64,000 nucleotides of DNA. It comes from Hoylesella pleuritidis JCM 14110. Lineage in GTDB: Bacteria; Bacteroidota; Bacteroidia; Bacteroidales; Bacteroidaceae. The notes beneath the pieces were generated by a model. That model was given only the letters and a program-made list of their open reading frames with translations. It was not told the origin of the DNA and did not search any database. The stretch lies in assembly GCF_000613725.1 (NCBI RefSeq), contig NZ_BAJN01000003.1:1-64000 (forward strand), in the 5' to 3' direction. The translations under genes and the position numbers were made by a program. Position 1 is the stretch's first letter. Every line of letters begins with the position of its first letter. Below are positions 8,248 through 17,083 of this stretch, piece by piece.

Positions 8248-8856
8248 ATGAAGCTTGTCATAATGACCAAATCCACATTCTTTGTGGAAGAAGACAAAAT
8301 TCTTACTGCACTCTTCGATGAGGGTATGGACATCTTACACCTATCCAAACCCGATTCATCCCCACTGTATTCTGAGCGCTTGCTAACGCTCCTGCCCGAT
8401 GATTATCATCGCAAGATCACCGTACACGAGCATTATTACTTGAAAAATGAATTCGGACTCGCCGGCATACACATCAATGATATGAATACAGAAACACCCA
8501 AAGGTTATCATGGACACATCGGGCGTACTTGCACAAATACAGCAAAATTGAAAGAGATGAAAAAGAAAGCAGACTATGTTTTCTTGCGAAACATCTTTAA
8601 CAGCAAATCGAATTCTGATGAACAATCTACTTTCACAATGAGTCAACTTGAAGAAGCGGCCTCGCAAGGACTCATCGACCGTAAAGTCTATGCACTCGGC
8701 GGAATGGATATCGACGCCATTCGTACGGCTCGCGAACTCGGATTCGGCGGCGTGGTCATCAGCGGTGATCTGTGGAATCGATTCGACATTCACAACGAGA
8801 CTGATTTTAAGGCCGTCATCAATGAATTTGTTCGCCTGCGTCGGACCGTAGGATAA
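8248..8856 (+). CDS. Thiamine phosphate synthase-like TIM-barrel protein
   Basis: A 202-residue protein with the thiamine phosphate synthase/TenI fold: a start like KLVIMTKSTFF, GLAGIHINDM in the middle, GRTCTN, and YALGGMD followed by GFGGVVISGDLW near the end, which match the phosphate-binding loops. ThiE joins a pyrimidine diphosphate to a thiazole phosphate. The start at 8248 is chosen because the promoter -7 box (8218-8225) lies downstream of the earlier ATG at 8206. No other thiamine gene and no TPP riboswitch is nearby, so a role outside thiamine synthesis (a TenI-like or salvage role) is possible. Confidence 0.75.
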   Translation: MKLVIMTKSTFFVEEDKILTALFDEGMDILHLSKPDSSPLYSERLLTLLPDDYHRKITVHEHYYLKNEFGLAGIHINDMNTETPKGYHGHIGRTCTNTAKLKEMKKKADYVFLRNIFNSKSNSDEQSTFTMSQLEEAASQGLIDRKVYALGGMDIDAIRTARELGFGGVVISGDLWNRFDIHNETDFKAVINEFVRLRRTVG

Positions 8857-8897
8857 ACCCAAACAAGATATACATCAAAACATAAACACAAAATAAG

Positions 8898-9836
8898 ATG
8901 AGTGAGAAAGACTCCTTTTTGGTATTCTCGGGAACGAAAACGAGATACCTTGCAGAAAAGATCTGCACCAGTTTAGGTTGCCCGTTAGGAAATCTTTTGG
9001 TAACAAGATTCTCAGACGGAGAGTTTGCCGTCTGTTACGAAGAGTCCATCCGCGGCCGCGATGTGTTCCTTGTTCAGAGCACATTTCCCAATTCGGACAA
9101 TCTGATGGAACTACTATTAATGATCGATGCCGCCAAAAGAGCCTCGGCACGCAATGTCATCGCCGTCATCCCTTACTTCGGATGGGCTCGCCAAGACCGG
9201 AAAGACAAGCCTCGTGTGAGTATCGGTGCCAAACTCGTAGCCGACCTGCTGGGCGTAGCCGGCATCGACCGACTTATTACAATGGACCTCCACGCAGATC
9301 AAATTCAAGGTTTTTTCAATGTACCCGTAGATCATCTTTATGCTTCAGGAGTCACCCTACCTTATCTCCAAAGCCTCCATCTCGACAACCTTGTCATCGC
9401 ATCGCCTGACGTCGGCGGCTCTAAACGTGCCAATACTTATGCCAAATACCTCGGTTGTCCACTCGTGCTGTGCAATAAGACACGTGCTCGCGCCAATGAG
9501 GTAGAGAGTATGCAAATCATCGGCGACGTGAAAGACAAGAATGTGGTCATTGTAGACGATATGGTCGACACGGCCGGAACTATTACCAAGGCTGCCGATA
9601 TAATGAAACAAGCTGGTGCTAAAAGCGTACGTGCCTGCGCATCTCATTGCGTAATGAGCGGTCCTGCTTCCGAACGTGTACAAGATTCGGCTCTCGAAGA
9701 AATCGTTTTCACCGATTCCATCCCTTATTCTCACCGATCAGCCAAGGTTAAACAATTATCCGTAGCCGATATGTTTGCCGAGACCATCCGTCGTGTGGTC
9801 AACAACGAAAGCATCTCTTCACAGTACTTGATTTGA
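8898..9836 (+). CDS. prs: Ribose-phosphate pyrophosphokinase
   Basis: A 312-residue PRPP synthetase that makes phosphoribosyl pyrophosphate from ribose 5-phosphate and ATP, feeding nucleotide, NAD, His and Trp synthesis. The family motifs are clear: RFSDGEFAV (38-46), the flexible catalytic region ARQDRKDKPR (97-106), MDLHADQIQGFF (129-140) with metal-binding His, and the PRPP loop VVIVDDMVDTAGT (216-228). It starts 41 bp after the thiE-like gene with no promoter box between, so they may be cotranscribed. A hairpin at 9858-9908 follows the stop. Confidence 0.97.
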   Translation: MSEKDSFLVFSGTKTRYLAEKICTSLGCPLGNLLVTRFSDGEFAVCYEESIRGRDVFLVQSTFPNSDNLMELLLMIDAAKRASARNVIAVIPYFGWARQDRKDKPRVSIGAKLVADLLGVAGIDRLITMDLHADQIQGFFNVPVDHLYASGVTLPYLQSLHLDNLVIASPDVGGSKRANTYAKYLGCPLVLCNKTRARANEVESMQIIGDVKDKNVVIVDDMVDTAGTITKAADIMKQAGAKSVRACASHCVMSGPASERVQDSALEEIVFTDSIPYSHRSAKVKQLSVADMFAETIRRVVNNESISSQYLI

Positions 9837-9857
9837 TGAAAAGATTAATAATAAAGG

Positions 9858-9908
9858 ATGAAAGATGACTGTTTATTTGTTCAGTACAATTAAACTTTCA
9901 TCTTTCAT
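9858..9908. terminator. Terminator hairpin after prs
   Basis: ATGAAAGATGA (9858-9868) and TCATCTTTCAT (9898-9908) form a perfect 11-bp stem followed by a T-rich run. The loop contains GTTTATTTGTTCA, the same loop sequence found in the hairpins at 36434 and 37053. Confidence 0.6.
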
Positions 9909-10061
9909 TTTTATCATTCATATTTAATTTAAAACTCTATTTTCTTTGGTCGGAAAATAAACTATCGATTTGAGAAATTCAAATCGATCTTTATGCCTTA
10001 TTAAAAACACAGATTTCGTTGTGCAAAAAAATATAAATCGTGAAGTTTTTGTAATCCACAC

Positions 10062-10092
10062 TTTGCAAATTTCAAAATTTGTAGTATCTTTG
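10062..10092 (+). promoter_or_regulatory. Promoter of the ATPase gene at 10104
   Basis: TTTG (10062-10065), a 19-nt spacer and TATCTTTG (10085-10092) give a full consensus match. Only 11 nt separate the -7 box from the ATG, so the leader is a few nucleotides long. Confidence 0.8.
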
Positions 10093-10103
10093 CAGGTGTT
10101 AAA

Positions 10104-11312
10104 ATGAAGGATAAACAAGATATGGAGGATGCTTTCTTTCGCACACACACTTACTTGATTGAGCATACAAATGCACCAGTCAAGCGAAAGCTGATGAACG
10201 AAATCAACTGGGAGGATCGGCTGATCGGCATTAAAGGTACACGTGGCGTGGGAAAGACCACTTTTATCTTGCAATATGCTAAGGAACAGTTCGAGGCTAG
10301 TGACCGCCAATGCCTTTATGTGAATATGAACAACTTCTATTTTCAAGGACGCGGCATTGCAGATTTTGCCAGAGGTTTCGTCAAGCACGGAGGCCGAGTT
10401 CTATTGATAGACCAAGTGTTCAAGCAACCGGATTGGAGCAGAGAACTTCGCAAATGTTACGATCAATTTCCTGAACTGAAAATCATTTTTACAGGTTCAA
10501 GCGTAATGCGATTAAAAGAGGAGAATCCTGAACTTAACAGTATTGTCAAGAGTTATAATCTCACAGGATTTTCATTTCGCGAATATCTTAATCTTCAAAC
10601 AGGACATCAGTTTCCTTCATTCACATTAGACGATATCTTACAGAATCACGAGCAAATCACGAAACAAATTCTCCCGAAAGTGCGGCCATTAAAGTTCTTT
10701 CAAGAATATATTCACCACGGGTTTTATCCTTTCTTCTTAGAACATCGGAATTTTTCCGAAAATCTGCTCAAAACAATGAATATGATGATAGAGGTGGATA
10801 TCCTGTTCATCAAACAAATTGAGCTGAAATATCTGACGAAAATCAAGAAACTGTTCTATCTTTTGGCCGTGAATGGGCTGAAAACACCGAATATAAGTCA
10901 GCTGGCACAAAGCATTGAGACAAGTCGGGCTACGGTGATGAATTATATCAAATATCTGTCGGATGCGCGTCTTATCAATATCATTTATCCTATGGGACAG
11001 GATTTTCCCAAGAAACCAGGCAAAGTAATGATGCACAATCCTAACCTGATGTATGCGATTTATCCCATTCAGATCGATAATCAGGAATTGATGGAGACTT
11101 TTTTTGTCAACGCTTTGTGGAAAGATCATCTCGTAAATCAAGGCGGAAAAGAACAACATTACGTCATAGACGGCGACAAGAAATTCAGGATATGCAATGC
11201 CTCAGGCAGTAATAAGATTCGGTTCAATCCTGGAACGATTTATGCACGATATAATACTGAAATAGGAAAAGATAACCAAATACCCCTATGGCTGTTAGGT
11301 TTTCTTTATTAA
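10104..11312 (+). CDS. AAA_14/DUF4143-type ATP-binding protein
   Basis: A 402-residue P-loop ATPase. Walker A is GTRGVGKT (45-52), the Walker B strand is VLLIDQ (99-104), and the sensor strand is IIFTGSS (127-133). The C-terminal half contains a winged-helix-like stretch (LAQSIETSRATVMNYIKYLSDARLI) typical of the DUF4143 region. Most members have Asp-Glu in Walker B; here it is Asp-Gln, which could lower ATP hydrolysis. The family is widespread in Bacteroidetes with unclear function. The gene has its own promoter and stands alone between prs and nifJ. Confidence 0.85.
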   Translation: MKDKQDMEDAFFRTHTYLIEHTNAPVKRKLMNEINWEDRLIGIKGTRGVGKTTFILQYAKEQFEASDRQCLYVNMNNFYFQGRGIADFARGFVKHGGRVLLIDQVFKQPDWSRELRKCYDQFPELKIIFTGSSVMRLKEENPELNSIVKSYNLTGFSFREYLNLQTGHQFPSFTLDDILQNHEQITKQILPKVRPLKFFQEYIHHGFYPFFLEHRNFSENLLKTMNMMIEVDILFIKQIELKYLTKIKKLFYLLAVNGLKTPNISQLAQSIETSRATVMNYIKYLSDARLINIIYPMGQDFPKKPGKVMMHNPNLMYAIYPIQIDNQELMETFFVNALWKDHLVNQGGKEQHYVIDGDKKFRICNASGSNKIRFNPGTIYARYNTEIGKDNQIPLWLLGFLY

Positions 11313-11358
11313 TAGAACAAATATACAAAACATTTAATTAACATTTATCAATAAGACA

Positions 11359-14300
11359 ATGGCTAAAGAAAAAAAGTTTATCACTTGTGATGGTAACGAG
11401 GCCGCTGCTCACGTGAGCTATATGTTCTCAGAGGTAGCTGCGATTTACCCCATCACACCGTCGTCTCCGATGGCGGAACATGTTGACACTTGGGCCGCCA
11501 AAGGTCGGAAGAATCTCTTCGGACAAACGGTCACGGTTCAGGAAATGCAATCTGAGGGTGGTGCTGCCGGTGCGATGCACGGTTCGTTGCAAGCAGGTGC
11601 ATTGACAACCACTTTCACGGCATCACAGGGTTTGCTCTTGATGATTCCCAATATGTACAAGATTGCGGGCGAAATGCTACCGTGTGTATTCGACGTATCG
11701 GCTCGCGCTATCGCCTCACACGCCCTCTGCATCTTTGGCGATCACTCTGATGTAATGGCTTGTAGACAAACCGGTTTTGCGATGTTCTGCTCAGGTTCTG
11801 TGCAGGAAGTGATGGACCTCACAGCTGTTCCTCATTTAGCAACACTCAAAACGAGTATTCCCTTTGTTAATTTCTTCGACGGTTTCCGCACATCTCACGA
11901 ATACCACAAAATCGAAATGATCGATCAGGAAGAAATAGCTAAACTCGTCGATCCCGAAGATATAAAACGTTTCCGCGACCGAGCACTCTCTCCCGAACGT
12001 CCAGTTACACGCGGTACGGCAGAGAATCCTGAAACATTCTTCACTCATCGTGAAGCTTGCAACCAGTATTATGCTAATATTCCCGAGATAGTTGAGGATT
12101 ATTTAGGAAAGATTTCCAAGATTACAGGGCGCGAGTACCACCTTTTTTCTTATTATGGTGCACAAGACGCAGAACATATCATCATTTTGATGGGATCAGC
12201 TTCAGAGGCTGCTCGCGAGGTAATCGATTACCTCAACAAGCAAGGCAAAAAGGTGGGAATGATTTCCGTACATCTCTATCGCCCATTCTCTGTAAAACAT
12301 TTGCTGGCTGCCGTACCAAAATCAGTGAAACGTATTGCTGTACTCGACCGCACGAAAGAGCCTGGTGCAGAAGGCGAACCGCTTTATCTTGATGTGAAAA
12401 GTGCTTTCTACGACGTCGAGAACAAACCTCTAATCGTCGGCGGTCGTTATGGTCTCGGTTCTTCAGACACAACACCAGCACATATCATTGCCGTCTTCAA
12501 CAACTTGGAATTATCCGAACCTAAGGACCATTTTACCGTAGGTATTGTAGACGATGTTACATTTACTTCACTGCCCCAAGTTGAAGAGATTCCGATGGGA
12601 GGTGAAGGTACATTCGAAGCCAAGTTCTATGGTTTGGGTGCAGACGGAACTGTCGGTGCCAATAAAAACTCTGTGAAGATTATCGGCGATAATACTGACA
12701 AATATTGTCAGGCATATTTCTCTTACGATTCTAAGAAATCAGGCGGCTTCACTTGCTCCCACCTACGTTTCGGTGACACGCTGATTCATTCTACATATCA
12801 GGTAAACACACCTAACTTCGTAGCTTGTCATGTGCAGGCTTACTTGAATATGTATGATGTTATTCGAGGCTTACAGAAAAATGGGACTTTCTTACTCAAC
12901 ACCATTTTCGAGGGTGATGAACTCGTAAAGTTCATTCCTAACCGTATCAAGCGCTATTTTGCTAAGAACAACATCACTGTTTATTACATCAATGCCACAA
13001 AAATAGCACAAGAAATCGGGTTGGGCAATCGTACGAATACCATCCTTCAAAGTGCATTCTTCCGTATCACAAAGGTAATTCCTGTTGAATTAGCCGTTGA
13101 TCAGATGAAAAAGTTTATCGTTAAGTCTTACGGAAATAAAGGCCAGGATGTAGTTGACAAGAACTATGCAGCCGTTGATCGTGGTGGTGAATACAAACAA
13201 CTGACCGTAGATCCAGCTTGGGTTGACTTGAATGACGAACAAGCTGATCCTGAAACACATATTCCTGCTTATATCAAAGAGATCGTTCGCCCCATTAATG
13301 CGCAGTCGGGCGATCTACTGAAAGTGTCAGATTTTGTTAAATATGATATGGTCGACGGCACGATGAAAAACGGTTCTGCCGCATTTGAAAAGCGTGGTGT
13401 CGAAGCATTCAATCCCGAATGGACATCCGAGAATTGTATCCAGTGCAACAAATGTGCGTATGTTTGTCCTCACGCTTGTATCCGTCCATTCGTACTCGAT
13501 AACGAGGAACTCAAGAACTTCGATGATAAGACGCTCGAAATGAAAGTTCCTAAACCGATGGCTGGAATGCACTTCCGCATTCAGGTGAGCGTACTCGACT
13601 GCGTGGGTTGTGGAAACTGTGCTGATATCTGCCCTGGAAATAAAAACGGTAAGGCACTCGCGATGGTTCCATTCACCCACGATGAAAAGCAAATCGCAAA
13701 CTGGAATTACCTTGCCAAAGATGTCAAGAGCAAACAGCACCTCATCGATATCAAGAGCAATGTCAAGAATTCACAGTTTGCTCAGCCTCTTTTCGAATTC
13801 TCAGGAGCTTGTGCTGGTTGTGGTGAGACACCTTATGTGAAGCTCATTTCACAACTCTTCGGCGACCGCGAAATGATCTCCAATGCTACAGGTTGTTCTT
13901 CGATTTATTCTGCATCTATTCCTTCCACACCTTACACTACCAACGAGGTCGGTCAAGGTCCGGCTTTTGATAACTCTTTGTTTGAAGACTTTTGTGAGTT
14001 TGGTATGGGTATGGCGCTTGGCAATAAAAAGATGAAAGAGCGCATCTCCGTGCTCCTCAAACAACTCTTAGAAAGAAGTGATACGCCAGTCGACTTCAAA
14101 ACAACTGCACAAGAATGGCTTGACGGCAAGGATGATGCTGACGCTTCAAAAACAGCAGCGGCCAAATTGAAGCCACTAATCGCTGCAGGTGCCGATCACG
14201 GATGTGAGATCTGCAAGGAACTTAAAACTCTGGATCACTATCTTATCAAGCGTTCGCAGTGGATTATCGGTGGCGACGGTGCCTCTTATGATATCGGCTA

Positions 14301-14925
14301 TGGTGGTCTGGATCACGTCATCGCATCAGGCGAAGATGTCAATATTCTTGTGCTCGATACCGAGGTTTATTCTAACACCGGCGGTCAGAGTTCCAAGTCA
14401 ACACCGCTCGGCGCTATCGCACAGTTTGCTGCACAAGGCAAGCGTATCCGTAAAAAAGATCTTGGCTTGATGGCAACAACCTACGGCTACGTTTATGTAG
14501 CTCAGATCGCAATGGGAGCTGATCAGGCACAAACCCTGAAAGCTATCCGCGAAGCAGAAGCATACCCCGGTCCTTCACTCATCATCGCCTATGCACCCTG
14601 TATCAACCACGGTTTAAAAATCAAAGGAGGTATGGGGAAAAGCCAAGCCGAGGAAGGGCGTGCCGTTGATTGCGGGTACTGGCACCTGTGGAGATACAAT
14701 CCCCAGCTTGCAGACGAAGGTAAGAATCCATTTTCACTCGACTCAAAAGAACCGGACTGGACGAAATTCCGAGACTTCCTCCTCGGTGAGGTACGCTATC
14801 TATCCGTACAGAAAGCTTATCCCAATGAGGCCGATGAGCTTTTTGCCGCTGCCGAACAGATGGCAAAACTCCGATATAAGAGCTATGTTCGCAAGACAAA
14901 AGAAGATTGGAGTGAGGAGGCTTAA
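11359..14925 (+). CDS. nifJ: Pyruvate:ferredoxin (flavodoxin) oxidoreductase
   Basis: A 1188-residue single-chain pyruvate synthase that oxidises pyruvate with CoA to acetyl-CoA and CO2 and reduces ferredoxin, a central step of anaerobic metabolism. The order is the usual one: pyruvate-binding domain I (YPITPSSPMAEH near residue 35), the CoA-binding and gamma regions, two 4Fe-4S motifs (CIQCNKCAYVCP near 693 and CVGCGNCADICPG near 748), then the TPP domain (GACAGCGETPY near 815 and GDGASYDIGYGG near 972, with NTGGQSSKSTPLGA). Length and motifs are complete. It is followed by a strong terminator at 14955 and starts 46 bp after the ATPase gene; I see no clear promoter in that gap. Confidence 0.98.
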   Translation: MAKEKKFITCDGNEAAAHVSYMFSEVAAIYPITPSSPMAEHVDTWAAKGRKNLFGQTVTVQEMQSEGGAAGAMHGSLQAGALTTTFTASQGLLLMIPNMYKIAGEMLPCVFDVSARAIASHALCIFGDHSDVMACRQTGFAMFCSGSVQEVMDLTAVPHLATLKTSIPFVNFFDGFRTSHEYHKIEMIDQEEIAKLVDPEDIKRFRDRALSPERPVTRGTAENPETFFTHREACNQYYANIPEIVEDYLGKISKITGREYHLFSYYGAQDAEHIIILMGSASEAAREVIDYLNKQGKKVGMISVHLYRPFSVKHLLAAVPKSVKRIAVLDRTKEPGAEGEPLYLDVKSAFYDVENKPLIVGGRYGLGSSDTTPAHIIAVFNNLELSEPKDHFTVGIVDDVTFTSLPQVEEIPMGGEGTFEAKFYGLGADGTVGANKNSVKIIGDNTDKYCQAYFSYDSKKSGGFTCSHLRFGDTLIHSTYQVNTPNFVACHVQAYLNMYDVIRGLQKNGTFLLNTIFEGDELVKFIPNRIKRYFAKNNITVYYINATKIAQEIGLGNRTNTILQSAFFRITKVIPVELAVDQMKKFIVKSYGNKGQDVVDKNYAAVDRGGEYKQLTVDPAWVDLNDEQADPETHIPAYIKEIVRPINAQSGDLLKVSDFVKYDMVDGTMKNGSAAFEKRGVEAFNPEWTSENCIQCNKCAYVCPHACIRPFVLDNEELKNFDDKTLEMKVPKPMAGMHFRIQVSVLDCVGCGNCADICPGNKNGKALAMVPFTHDEKQIANWNYLAKDVKSKQHLIDIKSNVKNSQFAQPLFEFSGACAGCGETPYVKLISQLFGDREMISNATGCSSIYSASIPSTPYTTNEVGQGPAFDNSLFEDFCEFGMGMALGNKKMKERISVLLKQLLERSDTPVDFKTTAQEWLDGKDDADASKTAAAKLKPLIAAGADHGCEICKELKTLDHYLIKRSQWIIGGDGASYDIGYGGLDHVIASGEDVNILVLDTEVYSNTGGQSSKSTPLGAIAQFAAQGKRIRKKDLGLMATTYGYVYVAQIAMGADQAQTLKAIREAEAYPGPSLIIAYAPCINHGLKIKGGMGKSQAEEGRAVDCGYWHLWRYNPQLADEGKNPFSLDSKEPDWTKFRDFLLGEVRYLSVQKAYPNEADELFAAAEQMAKLRYKSYVRKTKEDWSEEA

Positions 14926-14954
14926 TCCCTCTCTACTTTCTGAAATAATTAAGA

Positions 14955-14985
14955 CTCCGCTATATAATATAGCGGAGCCTTTTTA
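14955..14985 (+). terminator. Rho-independent terminator of nifJ
   Basis: CTCCGCTAT (14955-14963) and ATAGCGGAG (14969-14977) form a perfect 9-bp stem followed by CCTTTTTATAT. Confidence 0.9.
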
Positions 14986-15020
14986 TATATTAAGAATAAG
15001 AGTGGAAACAAGACTAAAAA

Positions 15021-15656
15021 TTATCCCTTAATTTGACGCCTACGCCGAAACAAATATTTACCCATAAAGTAGAAAAGTGCCAGTGCAATCACGACCATTA
15101 TGGCAAACTTGATGTATTCGCCGTACTCCATAATCTTATCATTAAGTTGATCCTCAGGAACAGCAGAATATAGGTACCAGCCTAAAATAGCAAGGATACA
15201 ATTCCAAAGACCTGCACCGATAGTTGTATAAAGCAGAAAAGTACCGTAGTGCATCTTTGCAAGTCCAGCGGGAATGGAGATGAGATGACGAATGCCAGGG
15301 ATTAGACGACCTGTAATTGTAGCTACAATACCGTGACGATCAAAAAACTTCTCGCTCTTTTCTACCTTTTCTTGATTGAGCATACAAAGCTTACCGAACT
15401 TGCTATTAGCAAACCGATAAATGATGGGACGACCAAGATAATAGGCTGCAATATAATTGATGCTGGCACCAACATCGGCTCCAAGTGTGGCAAAAAGAAT
15501 TACCAGAAATATATTAAGATGTCCACCGGCTGCGTGATAGGCAGCAGGAGAAACGACCAACTCTGACGGAACCGGAATCACGGTACTCTCTAACATCATC
15601 AAAAAGAATACTGTCGTATAATTCAAGTTTCCAAGTAGTATAGATAACCAATTCAT
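15021..15656 (-). CDS. DedA family membrane protein
   Basis: A 211-residue inner-membrane protein of the DedA/VTT family. Several hydrophobic helices surround the conserved elements ESTVIPVPSELVV (about 23-35), GADVGASINYIAAYYLGR and the signature GRLIPGIRHLISIPAGLAKM with its paired arginines. DedA proteins act in membrane homeostasis, and some move undecaprenyl phosphate or other lipids across the membrane. The start ATG overlaps the stop of the TPR gene (ATGA, 15653-15656), which implies translational coupling. It is the last gene of the glnS-TPR-dedA operon. Confidence 0.92.
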   Translation of the reverse strand: MNWLSILLGNLNYTTVFFLMMLESTVIPVPSELVVSPAAYHAAGGHLNIFLVILFATLGADVGASINYIAAYYLGRPIIYRFANSKFGKLCMLNQEKVEKSEKFFDRHGIVATITGRLIPGIRHLISIPAGLAKMHYGTFLLYTTIGAGLWNCILAILGWYLYSAVPEDQLNDKIMEYGEYIKFAIMVVIALALFYFMGKYLFRRRRQIKG

Positions 15657-17077
15657 TGTTTGTCTGTATGCTCAATTAAATAATGATAATATTCGCTTGG
15701 ATCCAATGTTGAGGGAATATTTTCGCCAAGCACGGCTCTTACTTCAACAGGATTACGTTCACAAGCCTTCTTCAAGGCTTTCTTATATTCACTATCCTTA
15801 CCTAGTTCTTTACAGCAAGCAGCCAAATATGAATAACCATCGGTTCGACCTGTTTCCCCAATGCCGAGGAGCGTATGGAGAAAACCATATGCCAGTTCGA
15901 TATAATTATTTTCATAAATGGAGATAGCTGCACGGAGGATAATATCAGGATCAAAATCTGAGTCATAAATCGCCTTCTGATAGGACTCTCGAGCTCTCTC
16001 CACTTCTCCTTGTCCCATTAGTAAATGCCCCCGAAGCACGGACAACTCATTTAAGTTAGCCCCCAGCGCTTGCTCAGCTTTCTTAATATAGGCCATTGCC
16101 TGCTGCGATTCGCCAAGAGACGAAAATGTATAAGCTAATGTCTGATAAATGTCGGGCAATGTTTCGCTATCTCTCCCTGCTATTTCCTCAGCCTGTTTCA
16201 GATGTTCGACAGCTTCTTTCAGACGATTCAACTTGATAAACGTAATGCCTTGAAACATCTCACCTGTCTCCTCTTTGGGACACATATCAGTCAACCTTTT
16301 ATAATAAAGGAGTGCTTCCTCATAATTGCCCAATGCAAAAAGTCCATTTGCTTTATTCAAAATAGCCTCGTCATCATTGGGATTGATTGCAATAGAAAAC
16401 TCGCTACTCGTAATCGACTCCCTAATTTCATTGGACATATATTGTGATGATGCCAAATGATTCCAATATGAACCAGAATAAGGATTTTTCTCAACAAGAT
16501 CATTGAAGATATGCTGACTTTGCATATAATCACCCTTCGCTAGTGCAATACGACCCGTCAACTCCTGATAATTATCCGAATCTTGGAGCTGCGATCGCAT
16601 TAACCATTCGTGAGCTTTATCTATCAAATCGTAATCGGCAAACAGTGTTGCCACATCAATATAGAAGTCTTCACGGTCGCTTTCGTCAATTGTACCTAAG
16701 CAATCCAGTAAATATCTGTCTGCTTCTCGATCTTGATGGCGCACAAGCATAATCTCTGTTTTGAGATAATGATATTCTAAATCCGTTTTATCTTCTACCT
16801 GCTCAGCAAACTCCTCTGCTTTGAAAGGATCGTTATTGACCAACAGTTCGATTCTGGCACGAAATATCAAAGGAGCAGAAGAACCGGGAAACAGATTGAT
16901 AGCCTCATCGATGAGTGCAACGGATTTATCTATCTGGCCTTGCAAATGATAATATTCTGCAATATCGGCCAAATCATTCGGATCCAGATAGATAGAAACC
17001 CCTTCCTGTTTTCCTTTCTCATACACGTGGAGAATATCTTTAAACTCCTGGCTTTTGAAATATTCGTCGTTTGTCAT
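15653..17077 (-). CDS. Tetratricopeptide repeat protein
   Basis: A 474-residue protein built almost entirely of TPR helices (for example LADIAEYYHLQGQIDKSVALIDEA, and AILNKANGLFALGNYEEALLYYKR, shown in part). There is no signal peptide, so it is likely cytoplasmic and scaffolds protein contacts. The partner is unknown. It starts 6 bp after glnS and overlaps dedA by 4 bp, an operon arrangement common in Bacteroidales. Confidence 0.85.
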   Translation of the reverse strand: MTNDEYFKSQEFKDILHVYEKGKQEGVSIYLDPNDLADIAEYYHLQGQIDKSVALIDEAINLFPGSSAPLIFRARIELLVNNDPFKAEEFAEQVEDKTDLEYHYLKTEIMLVRHQDREADRYLLDCLGTIDESDREDFYIDVATLFADYDLIDKAHEWLMRSQLQDSDNYQELTGRIALAKGDYMQSQHIFNDLVEKNPYSGSYWNHLASSQYMSNEIRESITSSEFSIAINPNDDEAILNKANGLFALGNYEEALLYYKRLTDMCPKEETGEMFQGITFIKLNRLKEAVEHLKQAEEIAGRDSETLPDIYQTLAYTFSSLGESQQAMAYIKKAEQALGANLNELSVLRGHLLMGQGEVERARESYQKAIYDSDFDPDIILRAAISIYENNYIELAYGFLHTLLGIGETGRTDGYSYLAACCKELGKDSEYKKALKKACERNPVEVRAVLGENIPSTLDPSEYYHYLIEHTDKQ

Positions 17078-17083
17078 TAAGAG

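Noticed and set aside
9924..10388. 154-residue minus-strand ORF
   Set aside because: It overlaps the promoter and 5' part of the ATPase gene on the other strand and has no features of a real protein.
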